The notes: a model not told the origin generated them from the sequence alone. A DNA stretch of 64,000 nucleotides from CAZIUL01 sp964542475 (GCA_964542475.1 CAZIUL010000001.1:1-64000), one strand, 5' to 3'. Shown: positions 9,196-19,488, numbered from the stretch's first letter. Numbers and translations: made by a program.

Positions 9196-11139
9196 ATGAG
9201 AAGTGTAATGTTCAGAACCCTGCTCTTTTCGCTACTGATGGCGGTTCTGCTGGTTTCGGTTCCAGCATGCCACAGGAGCAAACACGGCGGCGGGCTCGGG
9301 TGGGGGCAAACCCAATCCACGCTAAACGCTTTTTCGATTTGCACCTGGGATGTATATCTGCAGTGGACGGATGCGTTTGAAAAAGAGGATGGGTACCAGA
9401 TTGAAAGGAGCATGGGCAGGGGTGAGTTTGCACAGATTGCCGTGGTGCAGGCCAATGTCACCACCTTTACCGACACAGTTCCTCAGGCGGAATCCCCCTA
9501 CGAATACAGGATCAGAGCATTCAAAAAGAAGAAGTTTTCAGAGTACAGCCAATCTGTGTTCGTTTATTCCATGTTACCCCCTTCGAACCTGGAGATCACC
9601 ACCCTTTACAGCTCGAAGATCGACCTTCAGTGGATGGACAACTCCGCACTGGAGGATGGTTACAGCATTGAGCGAAGTGCAGACGGTGTGAACTACGCAA
9701 TCGTTGGTAACACGACGGGTGGGAACACCACTTTTGTTGATATGGATGTATTGCCCGAGACGATCTACTTCTACAGGGTAAGAGCGATCGAGGATGGCGG
9801 CAGCATGTCCGATTATTCCAATGAAGCGCAGACTGAGGAAACTCCCACAACGCCGTGGGCGAAATCGTACGGCGGAGTGAACTCGGACTGGTCGAGCAGC
9901 GTGTCGCGAACCATGGACGGTTATGTGGTTGCAGGCTCCTCCGACTCTTTTGGTAGAGCCTCGAGCGTGAATATGATGTTGCTAAAGATGGACTCTCAAG
10001 GTTCAAAGGATGAGCCCGGATGGGAGAAATGCTACGCAGGTGACCAGAGCGATCTTTGCAACGACATGGCTCAGGCCCTTGACGGCGGTTATATCCTTGC
10101 CGGCTACACCGAATCGTGGGGGGCGGGTAACACCGATTTCTGGGTCCTGAAGGTGAACGCGGATGGTGAGATAACACGAGACGGGTGGCAGAAGACCTAT
10201 GGAGAATCAGGGTACGATGAAGCGAAATCAGTTGCCGTTATCGGGGAAGGCGGCTACTACGTAGCAGGGACTACCAATTCTTTTGCTTTGGCCGGGGACG
10301 CCGATTACTGGGTCTTGAAGCTGGATGCTGATGGAAATGTGATCTGGGGAAAGAGCTATGGCGGCGTGGGAAATGACTTTTTGTCTTCAATGGTTGCGAC
10401 CCCGGACGGTGGTTGTGTTCTGGCTGGTACGAGCAGCTCTTTCGCTTCGGCGGGAGGGACCACCGACTGGTGGATTCTAAAGCTCGATGCCGAAGGTGTT
10501 GTCGAGTATAACAAAACCTACGGCGGAAGTGCGGAAGATCACGTGGAGTCGATCGCATTGACTCCTGACGGCGGCTATATCGTGGCGGGTTACACGAACT
10601 CGTTTGAATCGACTGATCACGATATCTGGGTTTTGAAGCTGGATTCCAGCCTCGAAACTGCAGGCGGCTGGCAAAAAAAGTTCGATATAAGTGGAAATGA
10701 TTACGGACGCTCGGCCTGCGTTACTGATGACGGCGGCTTCATCGTGACCGGCGAAGCTATCGGGTCATGCATTGTCCTGAAGCTGGACTCCCAAGGCTGG
10801 ATAGTGTGGGATAAGGCGTATTCCGGGCCTAACTATGAGTGGGGGATCTCAGCCAGTCAAGGCGTAAGCACAGGCGTTGTCGTTTCAGGAAGTACCACAT
10901 CTTTCGGAGATGGCAGTGACTTCTGGGTTTTGAAGCTGGAAGGAGATGGCGGCATTGTTTTCGATCCATTGAGCGGTGCACAGGTTTCGGACACCGGGGT
11001 GATTGTACAAGACACATCTGCGGTACCCGATGAACCGGCTTTCGTGATATGCGCGGCAAGCATAGGGGTTTCAGAGGATACAAACGCTGAGATCACTGAC
11101 GTCGAGTGTACGGTCGGGACACAGGCCCCCGGGCCGTAA
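9196..11139 (+). CDS. Secreted lipoprotein with two fibronectin type III domains and a seven-repeat propeller
   Basis: A 647-residue protein with a signal peptide ending in a lipobox-like VPAC, so probable lipidation at about Cys20. Two Fn3-type domains follow (about 40-115 and 120-210). Seven repeats of roughly 50 residues then have the pattern of a Tyr-Gly-Gly start, a DGGY[IV]AG core and a D[FY]W[VI]LKLD end, as in a seven-bladed beta-propeller. The short tail ends without the C-terminal module found in the C25 and PAD proteins, which fits its being anchored by lipid instead. AGGAG is six bases before the ATG. A strong terminator follows the stop. Its role is likely surface binding or scaffolding; no catalytic motif is visible. 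Confidence 0.75.
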   Translation: MRSVMFRTLLFSLLMAVLLVSVPACHRSKHGGGLGWGQTQSTLNAFSICTWDVYLQWTDAFEKEDGYQIERSMGRGEFAQIAVVQANVTTFTDTVPQAESPYEYRIRAFKKKKFSEYSQSVFVYSMLPPSNLEITTLYSSKIDLQWMDNSALEDGYSIERSADGVNYAIVGNTTGGNTTFVDMDVLPETIYFYRVRAIEDGGSMSDYSNEAQTEETPTTPWAKSYGGVNSDWSSSVSRTMDGYVVAGSSDSFGRASSVNMMLLKMDSQGSKDEPGWEKCYAGDQSDLCNDMAQALDGGYILAGYTESWGAGNTDFWVLKVNADGEITRDGWQKTYGESGYDEAKSVAVIGEGGYYVAGTTNSFALAGDADYWVLKLDADGNVIWGKSYGGVGNDFLSSMVATPDGGCVLAGTSSSFASAGGTTDWWILKLDAEGVVEYNKTYGGSAEDHVESIALTPDGGYIVAGYTNSFESTDHDIWVLKLDSSLETAGGWQKKFDISGNDYGRSACVTDDGGFIVTGEAIGSCIVLKLDSQGWIVWDKAYSGPNYEWGISASQGVSTGVVVSGSTTSFGDGSDFWVLKLEGDGGIVFDPLSGAQVSDTGVIVQDTSAVPDEPAFVICAASIGVSEDTNAEITDVECTVGTQAPGP

Positions 11140-11168
11140 GCTGAATCCGGTATTATTTTGAGATACAT

Positions 11169-11199
11169 AAACGGGCAGCCGCGAAAGGCTGCCCGTTTT
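11169..11199. terminator. Bidirectional rho-independent terminator
   Basis: AAACGGGCAGCC (11169-11180) pairs perfectly with GGCTGCCCGTTT (11187-11198) around a GCGAAA loop. The flanking A and T runs make it usable in both directions, ending the lipoprotein gene (+) and topA (-). Confidence 0.85.
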
Positions 11200-11228
11200 G
11201 TGTCCGCCCCTACGTCGTGCACTTGGTC

Positions 11229-13907
11229 CTATTGCGTTTTGTTGCGTTTTGCTTTCCGCCTGGGTTTTTTCCCCTGTTCTTTCATCTTCTGTTCCCGGGC
11301 CTTTAGCAGGTTCACAGCCTCATCGAGGGTTAGTTTCAACGGATCGCCGCCCTTCGGCAGGGAAGCGTTAACCTCGCCATCGGTTACATACGGCCCATAG
11401 CGCCCGGATTTCACCAGCACTGCTTTTTCGCTCTCCGGATGGTTGCCAAGCTCGGCAATCTTGGCGGCTGTTCCACTTCTTACGCGTTTTGGCTGCTTCA
11501 AGAGATCGAGCGCTTGCTCGAACGTGATCGTTTTGAGCTGCTCGTGGCCGGAGAGGCTCCTGCTCTCCTTCCCTGACTTGACGTACGGCCCGTACCTGCC
11601 GTCCTGCACCGTAACGGGTTCGCCTGTCTCAGGATGGCTGCCAAGCTTCCTTGGAAAAGACAGGAGCATCAAGGCATCCTCCAGCGTCACCAGGTCCGGG
11701 GACATCGACGGCCAGAGGCTCGCCATTTTGGGCTTTGTGCCTTTTTTGATCTTTCCCCGGTCGTTAAGCTCCGCATCCCCGAGCTGCACATAAGGGCCGA
11801 AACGGCCTTTCTTGAGGTAAACCGGTTTGGACGTTTCCGGATCAGTGCCCAGCACCTGATCGCCTTCCTCGGATTCCCGGATCTTCTCCATCGCGTTTTC
11901 CACGGCGAACTCATCCGGAAAAACATCATCAGGCACATTTGCCCTCTTGTCGCTGTCTCCAATCTGCACATAAGGACCGTAGCGCCCAACGCGTACCGCC
12001 ACCTCCTCGCCGTCTTCGGTTTTACCCAGCACGATGCTCGAAATCGCCCTGGCATCCACACCTTCATCGCATTTTTCGATCAGGGCCTCGAGCCCGATCC
12101 GGGCAACGCTGTTCGTGCCGCTGTTAACGTCTGTCTTGCCGAAGTAAAAGCCTTTCAGCCAGGGGACCGGTTTGGACCGGCCGTTCGCGATGTCGTCGAG
12201 CTCCTCTTCCATCCGCGCGGTGAAGTCGTAATTCACGAGCTCGGCGAAATGTTTTTCCAGAAGCTGAATCACGGCAAAAGCCACGTACTTCGGCACGAGC
12301 GCTGTGCCATTCTTCCAGATGTATCCTCGCGCCTGGATGGTCTGAAGAATGGTTGCATATGTGGACGGCCGGCCGATCCCGCGCTCTTCGAGCTCCTTGA
12401 TGAGACTCGCCTCGGTGTATCGTGCCGGCGGCTGTGTCGAGTGCTGAACAGGCTTCACTACAGCCGGGTCCAACTCCTGGCCTTTTGCAAGCGGCGGAAG
12501 AATGCTCTCCACATCAGCGAGCTCGGCAAGGGGGTCATCAGAACCCTCGACGTAAGCCCTGAGAAAGCCCGGAAAAGAGATGACCCTTCCTGATGCGCTC
12601 AGAACAGCCAGGCCGCGCTCTTCTGTGTCAGCATGGATCAGCGCCTTTGTGTGCAGCCCGCTGGCGTCCTTCATCTGGGATGCGACCGTGCGTTTCCAGA
12701 TCAGCTCGTACAGCCGGAAACCGTCGTAATCCAGCTCTCCCTTAAGGCTCTCGGGCGTGCGGAACGATTCTCCAGCGGGTCGTATCGCCTCATGGGCCTC
12801 CTGTGCGTTTTTTGATTTTCGTGTGTACACGCGTGGGGTTTGTGGAATGTACTCTTCCCCGTAAAGCGAGGCCGCCTGTTTCCTGGCTGCGGCAACCGCC
12901 TGTGTGGAAAGCTGGGTTGAGTCGGTACGCATGTATGTTATGAAGCCGTTTTCATAAAGCTTCTGCGCCACACCCATGGTCCGGTGCGCGCTGAACCTGA
13001 GCTTGCGCGCAGCTTCCTGCTGCAGGGAAGATGTGATGAACGGAGGATATGGTTTGCGCTTGAACGGTTTTTCCGCAACATCCGCAACCGTGTATTCGGC
13101 GGATGCCAGCCCTGCGGTGAGGCCATGCGCATCCTGCTCTTCGAGCACGAACGCCTTGCTCTCCTGTTTGAGGCAGCCGGTAGTTTCATCGAAATCCTTT
13201 CCCGTGGCTATCTTCTTGCCGGCCAGCTCGACGAGCTTTGCTGTAAACGTCCTTTTCGAAGGGGGCTTTCCCCCTTCCAGTTCAGCCTCCACACCCCAGT
13301 ACTCGGCTCGTACAAACCTCATGCGCGCGCGTTCGCGGTCCACAACGAGTCGTGTAGCAACCGACTGGACCCTGCCTGCCGAAAGCTTCGGCATCACCTT
13401 GCGCCAGAGTATCGGAGAAACCCCGTAGCCGTAGAGCCGGTCGAGGATGCGCCGCGTTTCCTGCGCGTCCACCAGCTTGGAGTCGATCTCCCTGGTCTGT
13501 TTCACCGCTCTTAGAATGGCTGATTCGGTGATTTCCTCGAAAGTCATCCGTTTGACAGAGCATTTGGGTTTCAGCACATTTACCAGGTGCCATGCGATTG
13601 CTTCACCTTCGCGGTCGATATCGGTCGCTAGGAAGAGTTCGTTGGCTTGCTTCAGGCTCGCCTTGAGCTTTTTGACCTGTGCGGCCTTGCCTCTAGGTAT
13701 CACGTAAATGGGCTTGAAGTCATCTTCTACGTCTACCCCGAGCCTAGCCCATTCCTTGGCCTTGTACCTGGCTGGAATCTCCGATGCGTTTGACGGCAGG
13801 TCACGGATGTGTCCTATGGAAGATTCGACAATAAAGCCGGAACCCAGGCATTTCGAAACGGTTCTGGCCTTTGCCGGCGACTCTACGATTACTAGTGCTT
13901 TTTTCAT
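11229..13907 (-). CDS. topA: DNA topoisomerase I (type IA)
   Basis: Relaxes negative supercoils in DNA by single-strand passage. The 892-residue protein has the TOPRIM domain at the N-terminus (ALVIVESPAKA, then the acidic DIDREGEAIAWH near 97) and the nucleophilic tyrosine Tyr325 in FITYMRTDS. Instead of the Cys4 zinc fingers of E. coli TopA, the C-terminal third carries four GR[YF]GPYV-type repeats (Toprim_Crpt-like), ending in a lysine-rich tail. This architecture is known from several phyla. The start ATG gives the expected N-terminus, although the ribosome-binding site is weak. The convergent upstream neighbour is separated by a bidirectional terminator. Confidence 0.96.
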   Translation of the reverse strand: MKKALVIVESPAKARTVSKCLGSGFIVESSIGHIRDLPSNASEIPARYKAKEWARLGVDVEDDFKPIYVIPRGKAAQVKKLKASLKQANELFLATDIDREGEAIAWHLVNVLKPKCSVKRMTFEEITESAILRAVKQTREIDSKLVDAQETRRILDRLYGYGVSPILWRKVMPKLSAGRVQSVATRLVVDRERARMRFVRAEYWGVEAELEGGKPPSKRTFTAKLVELAGKKIATGKDFDETTGCLKQESKAFVLEEQDAHGLTAGLASAEYTVADVAEKPFKRKPYPPFITSSLQQEAARKLRFSAHRTMGVAQKLYENGFITYMRTDSTQLSTQAVAAARKQAASLYGEEYIPQTPRVYTRKSKNAQEAHEAIRPAGESFRTPESLKGELDYDGFRLYELIWKRTVASQMKDASGLHTKALIHADTEERGLAVLSASGRVISFPGFLRAYVEGSDDPLAELADVESILPPLAKGQELDPAVVKPVQHSTQPPARYTEASLIKELEERGIGRPSTYATILQTIQARGYIWKNGTALVPKYVAFAVIQLLEKHFAELVNYDFTARMEEELDDIANGRSKPVPWLKGFYFGKTDVNSGTNSVARIGLEALIEKCDEGVDARAISSIVLGKTEDGEEVAVRVGRYGPYVQIGDSDKRANVPDDVFPDEFAVENAMEKIRESEEGDQVLGTDPETSKPVYLKKGRFGPYVQLGDAELNDRGKIKKGTKPKMASLWPSMSPDLVTLEDALMLLSFPRKLGSHPETGEPVTVQDGRYGPYVKSGKESRSLSGHEQLKTITFEQALDLLKQPKRVRSGTAAKIAELGNHPESEKAVLVKSGRYGPYVTDGEVNASLPKGGDPLKLTLDEAVNLLKAREQKMKEQGKKPRRKAKRNKTQ

Positions 13908-14030
13908 GAGCTCACGTAAAAAAAACCAAACGTCAAACCGATTCAGAGTTTCATAGTTCAGATCGTGTCTTTTGAAGGCAAGGTATTTTTTTGAGATCGG
14001 CGATTTTTCGACCCAAATGGCAAATAAATC

Positions 14031-14059
14031 TTGTTTAAATGTTGCTCTTCATGTAAAAT
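14031..14059 (+). promoter_or_regulatory. Predicted sigma70-type promoter for the second C25 gene
   Basis: TTGTTT at 14031-14036, a 17-base spacer and TAAAAT at 14054-14059. It lies in the 350-base AT-rich spacer (13908-14258) between the divergent topA and C25 genes and implies a leader of about 190 bases, similar to the leader of the other C25 gene. The -35 box is weak. Confidence 0.35.
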
Positions 14060-14258
14060 ATTTTGAAAGTAAACGCCTATCTTTGCTGGGTTTCGGAGTT
14101 GTTGCTCATAAAGAGCATCCAAATGTCACCAAAACAATTTATTTTTGACCTGCACCCTTTCTCTCTCAGGTTTTCGAAAAACCAGCTTTTTCAAGAAGCC
14201 GACAACATTTCAGACAGTGTTAAGTACTGTTTTTCTTTTTCAGCTGGAGGTATGTACC

Positions 14259-17200
14259 ATGCGAAAAATCTTTGATGTTGGAATGTTGTGGAGGAGAGCC
14301 AACCCGGGAGTTTGTTCCTCTGCTGTTTCGCTCGCCGTTCTTGTGCTCCTGGCAGCAGGCGGTGCACCGGTCTATGCGCAAACGCCGGATACCGCTCCTG
14401 ACAGCATTACCAAATCGATCACATTCAACGAACCCGTGCTTGGCAAGAAAAGCCTATTCGGCTCCTTTTTCACGACGGTCAGCATGCCCGGCGCTATTAA
14501 CATCGCCAAAAATGCAGGTGAACCAGCGCTTCCGGTAACCTTTATAAGGGTTCTTTTACCTCCAAAGAAATCAGTAACCGGAATAACCGTGACTGGCGCG
14601 CTCAGCGCGTGCGATATCCAAGACTTTGATCTTGCTAACAATCCTGTCATGCCCTATCAGAAGCCGCTGCCGTTTGGCACACGGCCTCCTGATGAGCTGG
14701 CAATGGATCGAGTAATTTACGGATCAAACAGCCTGTTTCCCGCTGTTAACTACGATGAACCGCAATCGAGCCTTTGTCGCGGATACACGATTTTTTCGGT
14801 CGGGCTATTCCCCGTGAAATACGCTCCTGCATCGGGCAGGCTGTTGTATTATCCGGAGATGAGCGTAAAGATCGAGCTTCAGGACAGCAGCACACCGAAC
14901 TCCAACTTCCGCAGCAGGCAGGAGGATGAACAGTGGGTTAAAAACCTGGTCTGCAATCCTGGAGCCTGCAAGGGGTACCATTCCGTTTCCCTGTCACGTG
15001 CTGACTATCCGGGCGGGATCTGCGATCCTTCAGACAGCTACGACTACGTGATCATCACAACAACAGCCAACAGCCTCGATTACTGGCCCACCAGCGGCCC
15101 GACCCCACACAACTGGGAAAGCCTCATGGATGATCATGAGATTTATGACGGGCTCGACTGCACCCTGGTTACAATACAGGAGATCCTGGCGGAGCCCGAC
15201 TACAGGAACGCGATTCCGTTGTTCGACGATACCCAGGCTCGCATGAGGGAGTTCTGCAAGGACGCCTACCTCGACTGGGGTATCAGCTATGTCCTGATAG
15301 GCGCCGACGCCAACCTGATCCCGTCGAGGCTCATGGATTCAGATGCCGAGTCTAAAGTGGACGCGGACATCTACTTCGCCCACCTGGACAACACGTTCAA
15401 TGACGACCAGGACGGCAAGTGGGGCGAAGAGGGAGATTCCGGCTTTGACCTCGATTCCGAGCTTTTCATCGGAAGGGTTACCTGCGATGTACCCCAGGAC
15501 GTGTCCAACTGGCTGACCAAGTGTTTTTACTACGCTCACTCGGAAGACCAGACATACCTGGACAACGCTGCTTTTTACGGCGGCGACACCGGATGGCCCT
15601 GTGAAGGGGATGACTTCATAGACTACAGCGCCATCAAGGGGTGTGACGACTGGCTCGGGCCAAACCCCGGCGCGGGCCCGTCTTACCCGTCCTGGGTGGG
15701 TTTCCAGTACGGATTCGAGACATGGAACCTGGAGAACCCCGGCCAGATGTACGACATGACAGTCAAGTGGACCGAGGAATCGCCCAACCCGGGCGGCTGG
15801 CAGGGAGGAGGAGCTTCTGGGCTCAGGGGTGACATCAGCAGCGACAAGGTCACGCTGATCAGCGGTATCGCGCATGCGAACTATAACATGTCCCTCGACG
15901 TGAACTACACCGACTGGGAAGCGCTGTATCACAACACCAGGCCGTTTTTCATTCACGACTACGGGTGCCACTGCGGCGACTTTGACGCGACTGACGACGG
16001 CGTGCTTCACTCCATGCTTTTCCACTCCGACACGGAGCTGGCTTTCGCATGCGTGTATAACACGGGCTACGGCTGGGGCAACTACGACAACACCGGCTCC
16101 TCCAGCTCATTGCAGCAGAAGAGCTTCTGGGATTACATGTTCGACGTGACAAGCAACTCGCAAAGCACTGACAACTGGCAGATGGGCAAGGCCATGGCGT
16201 ATTCCAAGGAAATTCTTGCACCGGCCATCAACTGGGGCGGGTCATGGCGAGAGATCATCCAGTGTTGTCTGCTGTTCGGTGATCCGGCACAGGTCCTCAA
16301 GCCGCCTGCCGAACCAGCGGTTTTCATGAGCTTTCCCGCGGGCCTGCCCAGCGGTCAGTATCCGCCGGGACCTGAAACCACGATCGAGGTCAAGATCCAG
16401 GACGGGTTCGAGCAGTACGTGCCGGGTTCAGGCTATCTCTACTACCGTTTCGACTCAGGCCATAGCTATACTGCCGTGCCCCTGACATCGATGGGCGGCA
16501 ACCTTTTCGAAGGGGTCATTCCCAACACGCAGCCCGGCGATGAGCCCGAGTTCTACTTCAGCGCTCAGGGCGACGGCGGCACAACGATCTATGCGCCGTG
16601 GAACGCGCCCGCTGATGTTTACAGCTTTGATGTCTACCTCGTAGAAGAGCTCTTTTTCGAGGATTTCGAGGCTGATCCCAGCTGGAGCATACAGAACCAG
16701 AACGTGCAGACCGGCGCATGGGAATGGGGCAACCCTGTTGGAACATCCGCCCAGCCCGAGGACGACCACACTCCGGACGGTGTCAACTGCTACGTCACAG
16801 GAAGGCTCGGCGGGAGCGCAGGCGACCACGATGTTGACGGCGGTCCAACGATCCTGACCTCTTCTACATTGGATCTGTCGAGCGGTGACGCGAACATCAA
16901 CTTCTACCTGTGGTTTCACCACACCGATTACGGTACTCAGCAGCCTCTCATACTCGACATTTCCAACAACAACGGTTCGTCCTGGACCAGGGTGACCACC
17001 ATAACCAACAACCCGGGATGGAACCTATATTCCTACAAGGTCTCGGACTATGTCGCGCCTACATCCCAGATCAAGATCCGTTTTTCCGCGACTGACAATC
17101 CCAACGACGACGTCGTCGAAGCGGCTCTCGATGATCTCCAGGTGATGAGGATGAACCTTGATCCCGGTCTTTGGGCTGACGGTTACTCGTTGTCAGCGGC

Positions 17201-17552
17201 AACCGGAGGCGTAGTGGACATTTCCCTCGGGGCCGGGCCCGCCAACGGCAACAGGCAGTACCTACTTTTGGGTTCAGCAACCGGCACATCTCCAGGCCTT
17301 CCTTTGCCGGGCGGCGCAACGCTTCCGATCAAGTGGGATATTTTGACCAACATTATCATGTCTTCGCTGGGCTCGCCTGTCTTTGCAAACTTCACAGGCG
17401 TCCTGAGCGCACAGGGAGACGCTACAGCCACACTTGATACCTTCGGCCCTCTGGATCCTGCCACGGCCGGACTGACCCTGTACCTGGCTTATTTCCTGAA
17501 GCCGAACCCGTTCTATGCGTCCAACTACATCGAGGTGACCATAGAGCCGTAA
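14259..17552 (+). CDS. Secreted gingipain-like (family C25) cysteine peptidase with propeptide
   Basis: A 1097-residue exported protein. A signal peptide ends around YAQ (about residue 42). A C25-type propeptide region (about 55-215) precedes the caspase-fold peptidase domain (about 270-690). The proposed catalytic His571 lies in DYGCHCGDFD and Cys598 in FACVYNTGYGWGN. An Ig-like domain (about 689-790), a jelly-roll/MAM-like domain (about 794-965) and the shared C-terminal module (969-1097) follow. The last three modules are clearly paralogous to those of the protein at 3700, but the catalytic halves differ strongly. GGAGG sits 8 bases before the chosen ATG; the frame is open further upstream. 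A strong terminator follows directly. Specificity is unknown. Confidence 0.85.
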   Translation: MRKIFDVGMLWRRANPGVCSSAVSLAVLVLLAAGGAPVYAQTPDTAPDSITKSITFNEPVLGKKSLFGSFFTTVSMPGAINIAKNAGEPALPVTFIRVLLPPKKSVTGITVTGALSACDIQDFDLANNPVMPYQKPLPFGTRPPDELAMDRVIYGSNSLFPAVNYDEPQSSLCRGYTIFSVGLFPVKYAPASGRLLYYPEMSVKIELQDSSTPNSNFRSRQEDEQWVKNLVCNPGACKGYHSVSLSRADYPGGICDPSDSYDYVIITTTANSLDYWPTSGPTPHNWESLMDDHEIYDGLDCTLVTIQEILAEPDYRNAIPLFDDTQARMREFCKDAYLDWGISYVLIGADANLIPSRLMDSDAESKVDADIYFAHLDNTFNDDQDGKWGEEGDSGFDLDSELFIGRVTCDVPQDVSNWLTKCFYYAHSEDQTYLDNAAFYGGDTGWPCEGDDFIDYSAIKGCDDWLGPNPGAGPSYPSWVGFQYGFETWNLENPGQMYDMTVKWTEESPNPGGWQGGGASGLRGDISSDKVTLISGIAHANYNMSLDVNYTDWEALYHNTRPFFIHDYGCHCGDFDATDDGVLHSMLFHSDTELAFACVYNTGYGWGNYDNTGSSSSLQQKSFWDYMFDVTSNSQSTDNWQMGKAMAYSKEILAPAINWGGSWREIIQCCLLFGDPAQVLKPPAEPAVFMSFPAGLPSGQYPPGPETTIEVKIQDGFEQYVPGSGYLYYRFDSGHSYTAVPLTSMGGNLFEGVIPNTQPGDEPEFYFSAQGDGGTTIYAPWNAPADVYSFDVYLVEELFFEDFEADPSWSIQNQNVQTGAWEWGNPVGTSAQPEDDHTPDGVNCYVTGRLGGSAGDHDVDGGPTILTSSTLDLSSGDANINFYLWFHHTDYGTQQPLILDISNNNGSSWTRVTTITNNPGWNLYSYKVSDYVAPTSQIKIRFSATDNPNDDVVEAALDDLQVMRMNLDPGLWADGYSLSAATGGVVDISLGAGPANGNRQYLLLGSATGTSPGLPLPGGATLPIKWDILTNIIMSSLGSPVFANFTGVLSAQGDATATLDTFGPLDPATAGLTLYLAYFLKPNPFYASNYIEVTIEP

Positions 17553-17573
17553 AACGGATCGCCATGAACAACT

Positions 17574-17611
17574 TAAAAAAAGCCGCCCCCCTCCGCGGGG
17601 GCGGTTTTTTT
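17574..17611 (+). terminator. Rho-independent terminator after the second C25 gene
   Basis: CCGCCCCC (17583-17590) pairs with GGGGGCGG (17597-17604), followed by TTTTTTT; an A-run precedes the stem. It starts about 20 bases after the stop codon and separates the peptidase gene from the FG-GAP gene. Confidence 0.9.
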
Positions 17612-17637
17612 GGTATGATATCTTCAACATTTACCGT

Positions 17638-17663
17638 GAACTCTCTTGTCGGAAATGTCCGAC
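17638..17663 (+). repeat. Palindromic spacer repeat, copy 1
   Basis: A 26-base sequence ending in GTCGGAAATGTCCGAC, one change away from the perfect palindrome GTCGGACATGTCCGAC. The same 26-base block, with three differences, recurs at 36024-36049. Both sit shortly before a gene start in the same orientation. It may be an operator or a small dispersed repeat. Confidence 0.5.
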
Positions 17664-17684
17664 CTGATTTATGGAGGAAAGACC

Positions 17685-19478
17685 ATGCTGCAACGTTTGG
17701 TTCTAGTATTGATCGCTTGTTTTCTGCTGTCCACAGGCCGGCTTTCCGGGCAGGACGTTTACAACCCCACGCCCGACTGGGTTTCATCTGACGAGCACTA
17801 CTCGACAGGAGCCGCTCTCGCTGACATGGACAGGGACGGGTGGCTCGATCTCGTGGTCTCGAACGGGAACGATATGGCCATAGAGCGCGTTGCTGTCTAC
17901 TACAACAATGGAGACGGAACATTTCCCTCGTATCCGAACTGGAGCTCACAGGACAAGGGAGAGAACGGCCATCTCGATGTGGCTGACGTGAACGGAGACG
18001 GCTGGCCGGATGTGGCGGTCGCGCGCCTGGTGGAGACATCTTCCGGTTCGTGCGCAGCCAGGGTGTACCTAAACAACAACGGCACGCTCTCCTCTTTGCC
18101 GGACTGGACCTCTGCGGAAGACGCCCGTGCGTTCGGGGTCGCCTTCGGTGACATCAACAACGACGGCCGGCCGGACCTGGCGGTCGCAACAGGATGGGCT
18201 TACTCGCCCCAGAAAAAATACAAGGACTACGTCTATCTCAATGTCAACGGCCAGCTCCAGCAGTCCGCCTTCTGGGAGTCGAACGATATTAACACGGACC
18301 AGGGTGTGCTATGGGTTGATGCGGATGACGATGGTTGGCTGGACCTGGCAGCAACAGGGGCAGGGAAGAACACTCGTGTCTACAGGAATACCGGCGGAAC
18401 CTTGACCGGAAGTGCGGCATGGTCCGCCATAGACGGCAGCAACCAGGACGCCATCATGCTGGCCTGGGGAGATGTCACCCAGGAAGGCTTCCGCGATCTT
18501 TTTGTTGCCGACAACAATCAGCTTCCCGGAGGCAGCGGCAAGTTCCGCAGGTACGACGGCCTGGCAGGAGGATACTTCGAGACCAGCGAAAGCTGGAGCT
18601 ACTACGACGGCATGTGTTCCGCTGTCGCGCTTGCGGATGTTAACTCCGACGGCGCCCTTGACCTGGCTGTAGGGGGCTGGTGGGATTATACCCGCATCTT
18701 TCTTAACAACGGCCACGGGCTCAAACGCCTGCCTGACTGGAACTCGCAGGGCACGAGCGTGAAGGAGAAGATCGTATTCGGCGATATCGATCCGGATGCG
18801 CACACCGTTAAAACCGTGCAGAACCTGTTTCCTCCGGCAGGCGGCAGGCAGCTGTTCCACCTTACAAGGCGCCAGATACAAGGAGTTAACGAGGTGGTTC
18901 TCGATGGCGTGGCGCTCGGGCCTTCCCAGTACATGGTGAACCGAGAGTGCGGCTGGATAACGGTGTGCGCCGCACCCGCCGTGATGCTGAAGGTGAGGTT
19001 CGACTACTCGGTTTCTTTGGACATGGCAATAACCAACTGGGATTCGGATGAGGGTAACTACCTTTACTACAATCAACTGGAGCCCGGGTGGCTCAAGGCC
19101 GACGCGACCGAGCTTTCAGCCGCTTCCGGCGGCACGGTGGGCTTTTCACTCAACGCGGGCATGGAATGGGCTGACAGGCATTATTTCCTCCTGGGAGGCG
19201 TTTCCGGAACAGAACCGGGATTTGCTCTTCCCGGCGGCAAAGTGGTTCTTCCATTAAACTGGGATTTTTTCACGGGGATTGTTTTCGCCCTTGCAAACAC
19301 TCCTTATTTTGCGGACTTTCACGGCCAGTTTGATGGTTCGGGCTGCGCTTCGGCTGAGTTCGACACGTACGGCCCTCTGTCGCCCCAGGCAGTGGGTGTT
19401 GTCATCTGTTTTTCCTACCTGCTTTACAGCCCGTATGATTTCGTGTCGAACCCGGTAGAGGTTGAGATAGTGCCTTGA
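17685..19478 (+). CDS. Secreted FG-GAP/VCBS seven-repeat propeller protein with shared C-terminal module
   Basis: A 597-residue exported protein with a signal peptide (residues 1-23). About seven repeats carry the calcium-binding-like pattern D.[DN].DG..DL.V (for example DMDRDGWLDLVV, DVNGDGWPDVAV, DINNDGRPDLAV), as in integrin-like seven-bladed propellers. A short beta domain follows and then the same C-terminal module (about 468-597) as in the two C25 peptidases and the PAD-like protein, ending VSNPVEVEIVP. GGAGG stands 8 bases before the ATG at 17685. The next gene starts 11 bases after the stop, so the two are probably co-transcribed. No enzymatic motif is seen; a binding or adhesion role is the likeliest. 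Confidence 0.75.
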   Translation: MLQRLVLVLIACFLLSTGRLSGQDVYNPTPDWVSSDEHYSTGAALADMDRDGWLDLVVSNGNDMAIERVAVYYNNGDGTFPSYPNWSSQDKGENGHLDVADVNGDGWPDVAVARLVETSSGSCAARVYLNNNGTLSSLPDWTSAEDARAFGVAFGDINNDGRPDLAVATGWAYSPQKKYKDYVYLNVNGQLQQSAFWESNDINTDQGVLWVDADDDGWLDLAATGAGKNTRVYRNTGGTLTGSAAWSAIDGSNQDAIMLAWGDVTQEGFRDLFVADNNQLPGGSGKFRRYDGLAGGYFETSESWSYYDGMCSAVALADVNSDGALDLAVGGWWDYTRIFLNNGHGLKRLPDWNSQGTSVKEKIVFGDIDPDAHTVKTVQNLFPPAGGRQLFHLTRRQIQGVNEVVLDGVALGPSQYMVNRECGWITVCAAPAVMLKVRFDYSVSLDMAITNWDSDEGNYLYYNQLEPGWLKADATELSAASGGTVGFSLNAGMEWADRHYFLLGGVSGTEPGFALPGGKVVLPLNWDFFTGIVFALANTPYFADFHGQFDGSGCASAEFDTYGPLSPQAVGVVICFSYLLYSPYDFVSNPVEVEIVP

Positions 19479-19488
19479 GGAGACTCTG

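Noticed and set aside
11634..12593. A 319-codon open frame antisense to topA
   Set aside because: Shadow of a clear, conserved topoisomerase gene; composition is explained by the GC-rich third positions.
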